A stretch of 64,000 bases of DNA from Rhizobium sp. Leaf453 (lineage in GTDB: Bacteria > Pseudomonadota > Alphaproteobacteria > Rhizobiales > Rhizobiaceae), in NCBI RefSeq assembly GCF_001425605.1, contig NZ_LMRG01000027.1, forward strand, positions 8,001 to 72,000, read 5' to 3'. This document shows positions 8,924 to 18,103 of this stretch, one piece after another. The notes below the pieces were generated by a model. The model saw nothing but the letters and a program-made list of their open reading frames with translations. It made no database searches and was not told the origin of the DNA. Position numbers and translations under genes: made by a program. How positions within the stretch are numbered: the first letter of the stretch is position 1; each line of letters starts with the position of its first letter.

Positions 8924-9586
8924 ATGCGCTTCCGCAATGCAGTCCTGCTGTGCAGCCTCGCGGCCACCCTCGCCGTGTCCGGTTGCTCCACGACGCCGAT
9001 CACTCCCGTCGGTGAAAAAGTCGCAACGAACCAAATCTTCTCAGACGGTTATGGCCCGGTCGAAGATCACGGATATGCGCTGCCGGCGATCCCGATCAAC
9101 AAGGTCAACGAGCGCTTCCATCGCCAGATCGTCGATTACGCGACGGACGAGAAGCCGGGCACGATCGTCGTCAACACGCCGAATCGCTTCCTCTATTTCG
9201 TGCTGCCGCGCGGCAAGGCCGTTCGCTACGGCATCGGCGTCGGCAAGGCTGGCTTTGCATGGGAAGGCCGCGCCTATGTCGCATGGAAGCAGGAATGGCC
9301 GACCTGGCATCCGCCGAAGGAAATGGCTGTTCGCAAGCCTGACGTCGCGCAATATGTCGAAAACGGCATGGGTCCCGGCCTGCGCAACCCGCTCGGCGCA
9401 CGCGCCATGTACCTCTTCAACAATGAAGGCAAGGACACGCTGTTCCGCATCCACGGATCGCCGGAGTGGTCCTCGATCGGCACGGCTGCCTCTTCGGGCT
9501 GCATCCGCATGATCAACCAGGACATCATCGATCTCTACGCCCGCGTCCGTCCGGGCAAGAACACCATGGTCATCGTTCAGCAGTAA
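8924..9586 (+). CDS. L,D-transpeptidase (YkuD domain) lipoprotein
   Basis: Cell-envelope enzyme predicted to form or attach 3-3 peptidoglycan cross-links. The N-terminus is a lipoprotein signal with lipobox 'VSGC' (18-21), so Cys21 would be lipidated; there is no Asp at +2, which favours outer-membrane sorting by E. coli rules. The YkuD domain spans about 79-218. The active-site block contains His177 ('IHGSPEW') and Cys193 in 'SSGCIRM', the nucleophile. Rhizobiaceae carry many YkuD paralogues, so the exact role (cross-linking or outer-membrane protein attachment) cannot be assigned. A strong terminator follows. Confidence 0.9.
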   Translation: MRFRNAVLLCSLAATLAVSGCSTTPITPVGEKVATNQIFSDGYGPVEDHGYALPAIPINKVNERFHRQIVDYATDEKPGTIVVNTPNRFLYFVLPRGKAVRYGIGVGKAGFAWEGRAYVAWKQEWPTWHPPKEMAVRKPDVAQYVENGMGPGLRNPLGARAMYLFNNEGKDTLFRIHGSPEWSSIGTAASSGCIRMINQDIIDLYARVRPGKNTMVIVQQ

Positions 9587-9615
9587 GAGCTGCGCTTTGT
9601 TGCAGAGACTTTCAG

Positions 9616-9640
9616 ATCCCCGGCTTGTCCGGGGATTTTT
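9616..9640 (+). terminator. intrinsic terminator after L,D-transpeptidase gene
   Basis: Perfect 8-bp stem ATCCCCGG / CCGGGGAT (9616-9623 / 9629-9636) with a 5-base loop, followed by a T-run ending at 9640, 30 bases after the stop. Confidence 0.9.
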
Positions 9641-9757
9641 GATTCGGCAATACGTACGGGTTCGCATCCACACGACGGATCACAGCCTGCGTTTTTCAAA
9701 GAGCATGGAGAGCGCACGCGAAAGCGAAACCTCTCAAGTTAAAGTTAGTGTGGCTTC

Positions 9758-9898
9758 GCTTCCGCGTGGCCTTTGGCTTGTCTCGGGGCTTCCGGCCCCT
9801 ACGAATGGCGATCCTGTCTCGCTGCATCCCGGCATTTGCGCCCGGACTTGCATGGCTCGACCAAACCGCGGCCTGGAAGCAGCGGGGGAGACATTTTT
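9758..9898 (+). ncRNA. possible structured RNA (unassigned)
   Basis: In a roughly 700-base gap between convergent genes I see nested complementary segments: GCTTCC (9758-9763) with GGAAGC (9875-9880), TTTGG (9772-9776) with CCAAA (9861-9865), a GGGGC/GCCCC hairpin around 9785-9799, and an alternative pairing of GTCTC-GCTGC (9816-9825) with GCAGC...GAGAC (9879-9892) that ends directly before a T-rich tail (9894-9898). This looks like a structured transcript ending in a terminator, but it matches no RNA I recognise (no tmRNA, RNase P or SRP signatures). It may be chance pairing in GC-rich DNA. Confidence 0.25.
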
Positions 9899-10144
9899 AA
9901 AGCGGTTACCCGCTTCGGACACCATCCCCTGCATCGAAGACCGCACGTTACGGCCGCCGCTACAGGCACCAGCTCCCACCTGCCCGCGACCGTCTCGCGA
10001 AACACTCCGGCGATGGAGGCGTCATCAGTATGGGGTGGATATTCTTGGCGGGGATGAGCGGGGATGATTTTTTGTGAAGAATACAGTTGCTCACGGCGTC
10101 GTTGCGGGTGTGGAATCTTCTCTCCGGCGGCAAGCTCCGTCGTC

Positions 10145-10257
10145 CCCTCTCCCCGCCTGCGGGGAGAGGGCTAGGGTGAGGGGCAAAGCTCTCCTTCGCA
10201 AAGGTGAAGCCCCTCATCCGCCCTTCGGGCACCTTCTCCCCGCACGCGGGGAGAAGG
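10145..10257. repeat. RIME-like intergenic palindromic element
   Basis: Two 12-bp palindromes, CCCTCTCCCCGC/GCGGGGAGAGGG (10145-10156/10159-10170) and CCTTCTCCCCGC/GCGGGGAGAAGG (10232-10243/10246-10257), are joined by an outer pair TGAGGGGC/GCCCCTCA (10177-10184/10209-10216) and a small GCCC-TTC-GGGC hairpin. Layout and sequence resemble the Rhizobium-specific intergenic mosaic elements (RIME1). It lies downstream of both convergent genes, as such elements usually do, and needs no protein-coding explanation. Confidence 0.75.
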
Positions 10258-10294
10258 GAAGTGCAAGTAACGCAACCGTCTAACGTTGATTCGC

Positions 10295-12457
10295 CTATGC
10301 CGCCTGGCTCGCCTTCAGTTCCAGCCGGCGGCGATGCAAGACCGGTTCGGTGTAGCCGTTCGGCTGTTCGCGTCCCTTGAGGACCAGTTCGAGTGCGGCC
10401 TGGAAGGCGATGGAGCCGTCGAAATTGCCGGCCATCGGCGTGTAGGCCGAATCACCCGCGTTCTGTCCGTCAACGACCGCTGCCATGCGCTTCATCGTTT
10501 CGACGATCTGTGCTTCGGTGACGACCTTGTGGTGCAGCCAGTTGGCCATGTGCTGGGCGGAGATGCGCAGCGTGGCGCGGTCTTCCATCAGGCCGACATT
10601 GTTGATGTCGGGAACCTTGGAGCAGCCGACGCCCTGGTCGATCCAGCGGACGACATAGCCGAGAATGCCTTGGGCATTGTTGTCGAGCTCGCGCTGGATT
10701 TCCTCCGGCGTCCAGTTCGGCCGCGAGGCGACCGGGACGGACAGGATATCGGAGAGCTTTGCCCGCGCGCGGCTCTTCAACCCGGACTGGACCGCAGCGA
10801 CATCGACCTTGTGATAATGGGTGGCATGCAGGGTCGCTGCCGTCGGCGAGGGAACCCAGGCGGTATTGGCACCGGCCTTCGGATGCGCTATCTTCTGTTC
10901 CAGCATCGCCGCCATCAGGTCCGGCATGGCCCACATGCCCTTGCCGATCTGCGCATGGCCGGACAGGCCGCAGGCTATACCGATATCGACATTCCAGTTT
11001 TCATAAGCGCCGATCCAGGCCGCCTGCTTCATGTCGCCCTTGCGAATCATCGGACCCGCTTCCATCGACGTGTGCATCTCGTCGCCGGTGCGATCGAGGA
11101 AGCCGGTGTTGATGAAGACGACCCGCTCCTTGGCGGCGCGGATGCATTCCTTGAGGTTGACCGTCGTGCGACGCTCCTCGTCCATGATGCCCATCTTCAT
11201 CGTATTCGGGGCCATGCCGAGCGCCTGCTCGACGCGACCGAAGATTTCCGAGGCGAAGGCGACTTCGTCCGGGCCATGCATCTTCGGCTTGACGACATAC
11301 ATCGAGCCTTCGCGCGAATTCATCCGGCGGCCATTCGGGCCGATATCATAGAGCGCGATCAGGGCCGTGATCATTGCATCCATGATGCCTTCCGGAACCT
11401 CGTTTCCATCACGGTCGAGGATGGCCGGATTGGTCATCAGGTGGCCGACATTGCGAACCAGCATCAGCGAGCGGCACTTGACCGTGAAGGGCGAGCCATC
11501 CGGCGCCGTATAGGTAAAATCGCTGTAGAGCTTGCGCTCGACGGTCTCGCTGCCTTTCCGGAACGTCTCCTTGAGATCGCCCTTCATCAGGCCGAGCCAA
11601 TTGCGATAGACGAGGATCTTGTCCTGCGCATCGACGGCGGCGACCGAATCCTCGCAGTCCATGATCGTCGTCAGGGCCGCCTCGAGATTGACCCCGGCAA
11701 TGCCGGCCGGATCGGTCTTGCCGATCTCCCAGTCGCGATTGAGGATGATCTCGATGCCGAGCCCGTTGTTCTTGAGCAGCAGATGGCGCCAGCCGTCGTG
11801 TTCCGCATGACCAGCATATTGCTCCGGCCGCTTCAGCGAAACTGCCCGGTCGCCGGCTGTCAGGCGCAGTGCCGCGCCGGCCTCGATCTCGGTGACATCG
11901 GCCCAACGGGCGCCATCGAGTGGTGCGGCCTCGTCAAGGAAGGCCTTGGCCCAGGCGACTACCTTCTCGCCACGAACCGGATTATAAGCCTTGCCCTTTT
12001 CCGCGCCGCCTTCCTCGCTGATGACATCGGTGCCGTAGAGCGCGTCGTAGAGCGACCCCCAGCGGGCATTGGCGGCATTCAGCGCATAACGCGCATTCAT
12101 GACGGGAACGACGAGCTGCGGGCCGGCGAGGACGGCGATCTCGGGATCGACATGGCTGGTGGAGACGGAAAAATCCGGACCTTCGGGCAGGAGATAACCG
12201 ATCTCGCGCAGGAGGGCTTCATAAACGGCCATATCGACCGGTGCGCCGTTCTGCCGGTACCAGGCATCCAGCTGTTCCTGCAGCGCATCGCGCCTGGCAA
12301 GCAGGGTGCGGTTCTTCGGGGCCAGATCATGGACGATCTCGGAGAAGGCGGCGAAAAAGCCGTCGGCATCGACGCCCGTTCCCGGCAATGCCTCGGCAAC
12401 GAGGAAATCGTGCAGGTCCGCATCGATTGCCAACCCGTGTTTTTCTATCCGGCCCAT
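10295..12457 (-). CDS. glcB: malate synthase G
   Basis: Condenses glyoxylate with acetyl-CoA to malate in the glyoxylate shunt and glycolate use. The protein is 720 residues, the size of the monomeric G isoform (about 720) rather than isoform A. Family stretches such as '[17 protein letters not shown]', '[11 protein letters not shown]' and '[19 protein letters not shown]' are present and mark the active-site region. The longer frame begins 12 bases upstream, but that ATG has no Shine-Dalgarno and its own GGAG sits 7 bases before the ATG ending at 12457, which gives the N-terminus 'MGRIEKHGL' typical of rhizobial GlcB. No isocitrate lyase gene is nearby. Confidence 0.95.
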   Translation of the reverse strand: MGRIEKHGLAIDADLHDFLVAEALPGTGVDADGFFAAFSEIVHDLAPKNRTLLARRDALQEQLDAWYRQNGAPVDMAVYEALLREIGYLLPEGPDFSVSTSHVDPEIAVLAGPQLVVPVMNARYALNAANARWGSLYDALYGTDVISEEGGAEKGKAYNPVRGEKVVAWAKAFLDEAAPLDGARWADVTEIEAGAALRLTAGDRAVSLKRPEQYAGHAEHDGWRHLLLKNNGLGIEIILNRDWEIGKTDPAGIAGVNLEAALTTIMDCEDSVAAVDAQDKILVYRNWLGLMKGDLKETFRKGSETVERKLYSDFTYTAPDGSPFTVKCRSLMLVRNVGHLMTNPAILDRDGNEVPEGIMDAMITALIALYDIGPNGRRMNSREGSMYVVKPKMHGPDEVAFASEIFGRVEQALGMAPNTMKMGIMDEERRTTVNLKECIRAAKERVVFINTGFLDRTGDEMHTSMEAGPMIRKGDMKQAAWIGAYENWNVDIGIACGLSGHAQIGKGMWAMPDLMAAMLEQKIAHPKAGANTAWVPSPTAATLHATHYHKVDVAAVQSGLKSRARAKLSDILSVPVASRPNWTPEEIQRELDNNAQGILGYVVRWIDQGVGCSKVPDINNVGLMEDRATLRISAQHMANWLHHKVVTEAQIVETMKRMAAVVDGQNAGDSAYTPMAGNFDGSIAFQAALELVLKGREQPNGYTEPVLHRRRLELKASQAA

Positions 12458-12567
12458 GACCAACTCCATGAATTAACGCTTAAAGTGGGGAGGCGCGCAG
12501 TCTCTCACGGATTCGCTCCCAGTCAATGCAGCGATAATGCGAAGAATTATTTCCGAAAAAGAAAAGA

Positions 12568-14568
12568 TCAATCGTGGGCAACGCGTGGACGGCCGCTGGC
12601 AACGGCGGTGAAGCGGGCTTCCACCAGCTTTCTGTTGCCTTCGATCTCGGGCGCATCGACATCCTCGCGGATCACCACGACCGGCTCCTCCGCGCCATTC
12701 GCCTGCGCCGACTGGAGAGCCGCCGTTTCCGCCCGTTCGCGGGCGAAGGAGAACGCTTTCTCTTCATCAGTGAACCGGCTGCTTGGCCCGGCGCCGTTGA
12801 CGATGAAGATACCTTCCTCCGGCACCGTGACGAAAACGATCACCGATGTCCTGATCTGGCCGACCACGGCACCCACCGCATTGGCCACACCGGCCTCTTC
12901 GGGAATACGGGATTCGGCTCCGAGCATTTCGGCGATCGCCGGATAATAGACAGGTGCCGAAGCACCCAAGCCCACCAGCGGACGATCGAGCGCCAGCGAA
13001 AAATTGACGATGCCCTTTTCCCGCTTCAGCGCCCGATCGACCGCGACCGAAATGGCAGGATCGATCGAAGCGTCGTCTTCCGCCAAGCACGAGGACAGGA
13101 TGACTTCGGCCGATTGCCGCGTCAGCCGGGCAACGATCATCTCCGACAGGTCTTCGGGCGTCGATGCGATCGGGCGGCCGGACCCGTCGCGGGTGCGGGC
13201 GGCAAGTTCGGCGCCGAGCCGGGCAGCCGTGGCATTCCACTGGCCCTGGCGGCCGAGCACATGCATGGCATCCGATGGCGTCAGCCCGCAGATATGCACG
13301 AGGCCGCGCGCGACCAACCTGTCCAGCGTCGCCTTCTGCAGCGTGCTGGCCAGGAGGTTTTCCAATGCAACCGGCACGGCACCGATCCGCTCGTAAAGGG
13401 CCTGTTCCTGCGGCTGCAGGCCGCTCGCCAGATGATCGGGAAGGCCGGTGCGAACAGCGAAGCGGCCATCGTGACGACCAACATGGGCGGTGCGCAACTG
13501 TCGTTCGAGCGCCGAGATCACCGCATCCGGATGCTGCGCGGCGGCAAGGCTCAACGGCAGGAACCGGCGCGGGCCGAGATCGATCGTCGCTTTCAGGCCG
13601 CGATCGTTGATTCGCACTTCCGAATCACCGCCGAGACCGAAGGTACGCATGGCGACCGCCTCGACCATGGTACGGAAACCACCGACCACCGCACCTTCGC
13701 CATCGAGCCTTGGCCGGCCCTGATCCAGTACCGCCACATCCGTCGTCGTGCCGCCGATATCGGACACCACGGCATTGTCGAGGCCGGTCAGGTGGCGTGC
13801 GCCGACGAGACTGGCGGCGGGGCCGGAGAGGATCGTCTCGATCGGTCGCAGTCGCGCCTCGGCGGCGGAAATCAGCGCGCCATCACCGCGCACGACCATC
13901 ATCGGCACGTCGATGCCGCGCGCCTTGAGGAAGCCCTCGCAGGCGCTGATCAGCCGATCGATCATCGAGACAAGACGGGCATTCAGAAGCGTCGTCAGGG
14001 CGCGGCGCGGCCCGCCGAGCTTGGAGGACAGTTCGTGGCTGCAGGTGACCGGCAGATGCGAGACCTCGCGGATACGGTCGCGCACCCGCTGCTCATGAGC
14101 CGGATTCCGAACGGCGAAATAGCCGGCAATGGCAAAGGACGAGACCTGGCTGGAGAGCTGCGGCAGGGCTTCGTCCAGCGCGGTCATGTCGAGCAGGGTC
14201 TCGCCGCCATGGACATTATGGCCGCCGGGGAGGAAGATCACCGGATCGGAACCCAACGCCTCCTGCAGGCCGTCGCGCTTCAGGTCCTCCGGACCAAAGC
14301 CGATCATCACAAGACCGGCGCGGCCGCCCTGCCCTTCCACCAGCGCATTGGTTGCCAGCGTCGTCGAGAGCGAGACCAGGCCGATGGCCGAGACCGGCAC
14401 CTTGGCCTGTTCCAGAACCGCCTCCACCGCGCCGCCAATACCGACGGAAAGGTCGTGGCGCGTCGTCAGCGCCTTGGCCTTGGCGACCACCCCGGCCGTT
14501 TCGCTGAACAGAACCGCATCGGTGTAGGTTCCGCCGGTGTCGATACCGAGAAGAAGATGTTCAGTCAC
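12568..14568 (-). CDS. hydantoinase/oxoprolinase family protein (HyuA-like)
   Basis: 666-residue HyuA-type subunit: N-terminal domain with 'GIDTGGTYTDAVLF' (residues 8-21) and a second ATPase-fold motif 'DIGGTTTDVAVL' typical of the hydantoinase A/oxoprolinase core. The family performs ATP-dependent opening of cyclic amides (hydantoin, 5-oxoproline) or ketone carboxylation, usually with a HyuB partner; no HyuB gene is adjacent, so the substrate is unknown. The open frame extends upstream to 14766, but the N-terminal motif sits right after a GTG at 14566-14568, which I take as the start; its Shine-Dalgarno is weak. Divergent from the secreted-protein gene at 14727. Confidence 0.85.
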   Translation of the reverse strand: MTEHLLLGIDTGGTYTDAVLFSETAGVVAKAKALTTRHDLSVGIGGAVEAVLEQAKVPVSAIGLVSLSTTLATNALVEGQGGRAGLVMIGFGPEDLKRDGLQEALGSDPVIFLPGGHNVHGGETLLDMTALDEALPQLSSQVSSFAIAGYFAVRNPAHEQRVRDRIREVSHLPVTCSHELSSKLGGPRRALTTLLNARLVSMIDRLISACEGFLKARGIDVPMMVVRGDGALISAAEARLRPIETILSGPAASLVGARHLTGLDNAVVSDIGGTTTDVAVLDQGRPRLDGEGAVVGGFRTMVEAVAMRTFGLGGDSEVRINDRGLKATIDLGPRRFLPLSLAAAQHPDAVISALERQLRTAHVGRHDGRFAVRTGLPDHLASGLQPQEQALYERIGAVPVALENLLASTLQKATLDRLVARGLVHICGLTPSDAMHVLGRQGQWNATAARLGAELAARTRDGSGRPIASTPEDLSEMIVARLTRQSAEVILSSCLAEDDASIDPAISVAVDRALKREKGIVNFSLALDRPLVGLGASAPVYYPAIAEMLGAESRIPEEAGVANAVGAVVGQIRTSVIVFVTVPEEGIFIVNGAGPSSRFTDEEKAFSFARERAETAALQSAQANGAEEPVVVIREDVDAPEIEGNRKLVEARFTAVASGRPRVAHD

Positions 14569-14726
14569 GAGAGGTCCATTCAGGCAGCGCCGGAAACCCG
14601 GCTTCAAAGGATATGGATGAGGTGATATGACATCTGCCAGCGAAAGGCCATCGCCTCGCCGACATCGACATTCGGGCTGCGCAGAATGGGTCAAAACACT
14701 TGGCGCAGGCAACAGGGGACCATCGC

Positions 14727-15344
14727 ATGATCCGCTTTTCACATCTGCTTTTGCTGGGGCTCGCATTGCTGGGCAGCTTCGCTTTCGTCACGACCGGCTT
14801 TGCGCAGGAAGCCGAGGACGAAGAGGAATACAAGCCGATCCTGCCCGATGTGGCGATCTACAAGGCGATGCTCGACGCCAACAAGACGACCGGCTGGATC
14901 CAGTTTCGCAATTACGACGACAAGCAGCTGATCTATTTCACCGCGCTGCAGACGATGCATTGCCGGTTGTCGGAGATTCGCTATTCGATCAATTCCGACG
15001 AGCTCGACCAGCGCTTTCCGCTCGGCGAATGCAATCCGCAGATCCCGTTCAACCTGCCGGAAGACAATACCAGCAAGTATGTCTACATCTCGCTTCCGGC
15101 CGGCGAAGCCAAGACGGTGACGATCCAGGCGGTCTGGGATGATGGCGCCGGTAGCGAGATCGTCGTCTACAAGCCCTGCGAGGGCGTCGGCGACGCGACC
15201 TGCGCCGCCATCAAGACGATCAAGAAGCCGAAGAAGCAGACGCAGCAGCCGGTGCCGACGGATTCGCCGATCAAGGGCGTGCAGGCGGAAACGCCGGGCA
15301 AAACCTTCAGCGAGCCGACACCTTCAACGGCAGCCCGCCCCTAG
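14727..15344 (+). CDS. secreted protein of unknown function
   Basis: 205-residue protein with an N-terminal signal (hydrophobic core about residues 6-19, then 'FAQ' and an acidic stretch). The mature part is a compact domain with cysteines in 'MHCRLSEI', 'GECNPQ', 'KPCEGV' and 'ATCAAI', which could form disulfides in the periplasm. It ends in a low-complexity Lys/Gln/Thr/Pro tail. I recognise no domain with a known activity. The ATG at 14727 has GGGGA upstream; a TTG 27 bases earlier is a weaker option. The 3' end overlaps the convergent P450 gene by 38 bases. Confidence 0.75.
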   Translation: MIRFSHLLLLGLALLGSFAFVTTGFAQEAEDEEEYKPILPDVAIYKAMLDANKTTGWIQFRNYDDKQLIYFTALQTMHCRLSEIRYSINSDELDQRFPLGECNPQIPFNLPEDNTSKYVYISLPAGEAKTVTIQAVWDDGAGSEIVVYKPCEGVGDATCAAIKTIKKPKKQTQQPVPTDSPIKGVQAETPGKTFSEPTPSTAARP

Positions 15345-16701
15345 GCTGCGTCGTCAGCCGCTGCACCGGCCAGGGATTCGTCTGTGGCGTCATGTCGAAG
15401 CGGAAGCGTTTCATCAGCACGCCGAGCGCGATCACCGCCTCCTGCAGCGCGAAAGTGGCGCCGATACAGATGCGCGGTCCGGCGCCGAACGGCAGGTACT
15501 GGAAGCGGTGCAGCTTGTCGCGGTTTTCCGGCAGGAAGCGCTCCGGCATGAAGGCGCGCGGACGATCCCAGTAGAGTTCATGCCGGTGCAGCGTCCAGGG
15601 CATGATCAGGACGGCGATGCCCTTGGGAATCTCCACCCGCTCGCCCTCCGGCGAGGTCCAGGCATCGGCCTTGATCGCGGCACGGTTGATCGAGGGCGCC
15701 GGCGGATAGAGCCGCATCGCCTCCTCGAACGAAGCGCGCACATGTGGCATCAGATCGAGCCAATCGACCGGGTCGGCACCGCTTGCCAGAACCGCATCGA
15801 TCTCCGCCTCCATCTGTTCGCGGACATGCGGGGAATTGGCGACGCAATAGAGCGTCCAGGCCAGCGCACGGGCCGTGGTTTCGTGGCCGGCACCGATGAA
15901 AGTCAGAATATTGTCGGCGATTTCATCGGTCGACAGGCCCTCGGGCCGCTCCAGCTGCAACAGAAGCGTCAGGAAATCCTGCGGTGCCGCATCCGGATCG
16001 TTCCGGATGATCTGGCGGCGCTCCTCCATGGTCTCCGCCACGATCGCCTGGAACTCCGCCATCAACTTCCTGCCGCCGATGCGGGTGAGGCGCGGCACCC
16101 AGGTCGGCGCCAGCAGCACGTCCATCGGATCGACCCGGCCCATGCGATGCAGCAGCCGTTCGACGCTTTCGGTGAAGCCTTCGCTTTCCGCCGCGATCTG
16201 GCCGGAAAACAGGGTTTCCGACAGGATTTCATAGGTCAGCTCGGTCATGTCGTTGGCGATATTGACCACCGCACCAGTCGCCGCCGCTTCTTCATAACGG
16301 GCGACGTATTCCTCCGTCTTCGACAGCATCTTCGCCGCGAAGCCACGGGCATGGCGCGGCGTGAACACCGGCGCCATCGCCTTGCGCGACCGCTTCCACA
16401 CCTCGCCCTCCGCCGTCAGCAGGCCATCGCGCAGGATCGGCCGCAGGATGAGGCGGCGCACCTTTGACATTTCGTAGTTCGAGGCGTTCTCGACGAGAAT
16501 GTAACGGATGAGATTGGGGTCGTTGACGATCAGGGTGCGCTGGGTGACGAACCTGGTGTCGATCCAGGGCAGCGTATAGGACGGCTCGCCCCAGAGCTCG
16601 AGCGGATTGCGCAGTGCCGTGCGGATGATCTGCAGCCTCGACGGCGGCACGGGTCTCGGGACCGGTGCCGGCGGCTCGAAGGGTTCGGGTCTCATGTCCA
16701 T
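15307..16701 (-). CDS. cytochrome P450
   Basis: 464-residue soluble P450 monooxygenase with no membrane anchor. Key motifs are intact: I-helix 'AGHETT' (271-276), K-helix 'EAMR' (ExxR, 327-330), 'PERF' (386-389) and the heme loop 'FGAGPRICIG' (405-414) with Cys412 as the thiolate ligand. The N-terminus is proline-rich. No ferredoxin or ferredoxin-reductase gene is adjacent, so redox partners must be encoded elsewhere, and the substrate cannot be inferred. GAGGA precedes the ATG. The last 38 bases overlap the 3' end of the convergent gene at 14727-15344. Confidence 0.92.
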   Translation of the reverse strand: MDMRPEPFEPPAPVPRPVPPSRLQIIRTALRNPLELWGEPSYTLPWIDTRFVTQRTLIVNDPNLIRYILVENASNYEMSKVRRLILRPILRDGLLTAEGEVWKRSRKAMAPVFTPRHARGFAAKMLSKTEEYVARYEEAAATGAVVNIANDMTELTYEILSETLFSGQIAAESEGFTESVERLLHRMGRVDPMDVLLAPTWVPRLTRIGGRKLMAEFQAIVAETMEERRQIIRNDPDAAPQDFLTLLLQLERPEGLSTDEIADNILTFIGAGHETTARALAWTLYCVANSPHVREQMEAEIDAVLASGADPVDWLDLMPHVRASFEEAMRLYPPAPSINRAAIKADAWTSPEGERVEIPKGIAVLIMPWTLHRHELYWDRPRAFMPERFLPENRDKLHRFQYLPFGAGPRICIGATFALQEAVIALGVLMKRFRFDMTPQTNPWPVQRLTTQPRGGLPLKVSAR

Positions 16702-16798
16702 GACATTGTCCTCAAGGCCCCGTCAGGCGCGGCACCTTTCAAAACATAGGACTGGACAGGCGGGCTTTAAAGGGAAAGAACGTCGCCCCCGCCTGCCC

Positions 16799-17731
16799 TC
16801 AGAGCAGACCCCGCAGGTCGTCGATCTTGTCGTTGACCAGCCAGCCGTAATAATTCTCTTCCGGCCAGCCACCCTTGTTCTTCAATGCAGCTGCGCGCTG
16901 GTCGGGATTGCCGACATTATAGAGGGTCGCCGTGATGCCCGGATTGTTGGAAATATCGACGCCGGCGATCGACTTGTAGGCATCAATGGAATGGCGAATC
17001 GAGGCCGCCATATAGGCGAGCGATTGATCGGGGTCCATGATCGCCTTGTAGACGGCGCTCGCATCGTTCTCATCCAGCCGCTCATAGCCGGAAACGCGCG
17101 AGACCATGTCCGTCAGCATCAGCGACGTCAGCGGATTGATCTGGCCGAGGCCGAATGTCTGGCCGGCGAAAAACGGCTGGAAGAACACGGCGCTGAACCG
17201 GTTGTTGGGATAGGAGGTGCCGCCGACATTGTTGCCGCGGAACTGGCTGTCCCAGACGCTCTCGCGGCAGCTCCACAACGCATAGGAACTCTTCTTGCCG
17301 GCGCATTTGGAAAATTCCGGGCGCGCCACGAACTGGGCCACCGTCTCGTCCTCATAGCCGAAGCGGAAGCTGTCGCCGGCATAGGCGGCCGCCTTGACGT
17401 AGTAGGACTGCAGCCGGTCATAGGCATCGACATTATAGGTATGCTCGCCGACGATGGCGCCGATCATGTGGATCGGATCGATGCCGTAGGCCCGCGCCGT
17501 CGACTTGATCTTGCTCATCAGCTTGCGGTCGTTGACGAGAAGATTGCGCACCTTCTGGTATTTCGCATCGAACGACGTCTTGCCCGCCTTGGTACGGCGC
17601 ACCGAAGCGCCGGGAACATTCGGCTGCTCCTGATAATGGTTCCCCTCCGGCATGACGCGAACCTCGGCCAAGGCCGGGCCGGAGACCAGCAGCGTTGTCG
17701 CAACGAGAAGCATCGAAAGGATGGAGCGCAC
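16799..17731 (-). CDS. DUF1402 family exported protein, lysozyme-like
   Basis: 310-residue exported protein of the DUF1402 family. With the GTG start ending at 17731 (AGGAAG 8 bases upstream) the N-terminus is an ideal signal peptide ('SILSMLLVATTLLVSG' then 'PALA'). The frame extends another 207 bases upstream but without a better start. The order 'GAIVGEHTYNVD', later 'TFGLGQINPLT' and 'SLAYMAASIRHSI' resembles the Glu/G-x-x-Q-I/helix layout of soluble lytic transglycosylases, so a peptidoglycan-cleaving role is my inference. An Arg-rich segment follows the signal. Monocistronic as far as I can see. Confidence 0.78.
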   Translation of the reverse strand: MRSILSMLLVATTLLVSGPALAEVRVMPEGNHYQEQPNVPGASVRRTKAGKTSFDAKYQKVRNLLVNDRKLMSKIKSTARAYGIDPIHMIGAIVGEHTYNVDAYDRLQSYYVKAAAYAGDSFRFGYEDETVAQFVARPEFSKCAGKKSSYALWSCRESVWDSQFRGNNVGGTSYPNNRFSAVFFQPFFAGQTFGLGQINPLTSLMLTDMVSRVSGYERLDENDASAVYKAIMDPDQSLAYMAASIRHSIDAYKSIAGVDISNNPGITATLYNVGNPDQRAAALKNKGGWPEENYYGWLVNDKIDDLRGLL

Positions 17732-17929
17732 GATCTGTCTTCCTGTGAACTGAATGCCGGGACGCATGCGGCAAAATCGTGTCGGAATCATGCCCGGCAC
17801 GGACAAACACTTATCGCGTGCGGGGTCGGGAGACAACATGGAAGGCGAGGTTTGCAGGAAGCGATATGGCGGTTGAGCGATGGACTGCCGTGCGACCATT
17901 TTCGATGGAGCACCGATCTTGGCCCCACC

Positions 17930-18058
17930 CTCCGTCATCCTCGGGCCTGACCCGAGGATCCATCAGCGTATCGGCTTGTGATGGGTTTTTCGGGGATCGC
18001 GACTGCGAGCAAGGTGCGACACCAGCAGATCCTCGGGTCAGGCCCGAGGATGACGGAG
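17930..18058. repeat. 31-bp inverted repeat (intergenic palindromic element)
   Basis: Perfect 31-base arms at 17930-17960 and 18028-18058, enclosing about 67 bases. Each arm is itself near-palindromic around CCTCGGGCCTGACCCGAGG. This is the widespread rhizobial 'GTCATCCTCGGG' intergenic repeat type. It occupies most of the 372-base gap between the DUF1402 start and the hslU stop; nothing else was seen in that gap apart from the DUF1402 upstream region. Confidence 0.8.
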
Positions 18059-18103
18059 TTTGAGAGTAGCGCGGAGCCAGAAACCCCGCGCCCATCTATC
18101 TGC

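Noticed and set aside
9597-10067. Open frame in the gap after the L,D-transpeptidase
   Set aside because: It begins inside the terminator stem region, lacks a Shine-Dalgarno and has no coding-like codon pattern; treated as non-coding with possible RNA structure.
10286-12946. Long open frame (about 886 codons) on the plus strand opposite glcB
   Set aside because: Antisense shadow of a GC-rich gene: low complexity, Arg/His/Gly-rich and no recognisable family, while glcB on the minus strand is certain.
12574-14625. Open frame of about 680 codons opposite the hydantoinase gene
   Set aside because: Same antisense effect; its start and end track the sense gene and no domain is visible.
17779-18095. 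Short frames open on both strands
   Set aside because: They run through the 31-bp inverted repeat and give mirrored peptides, a repeat artefact.
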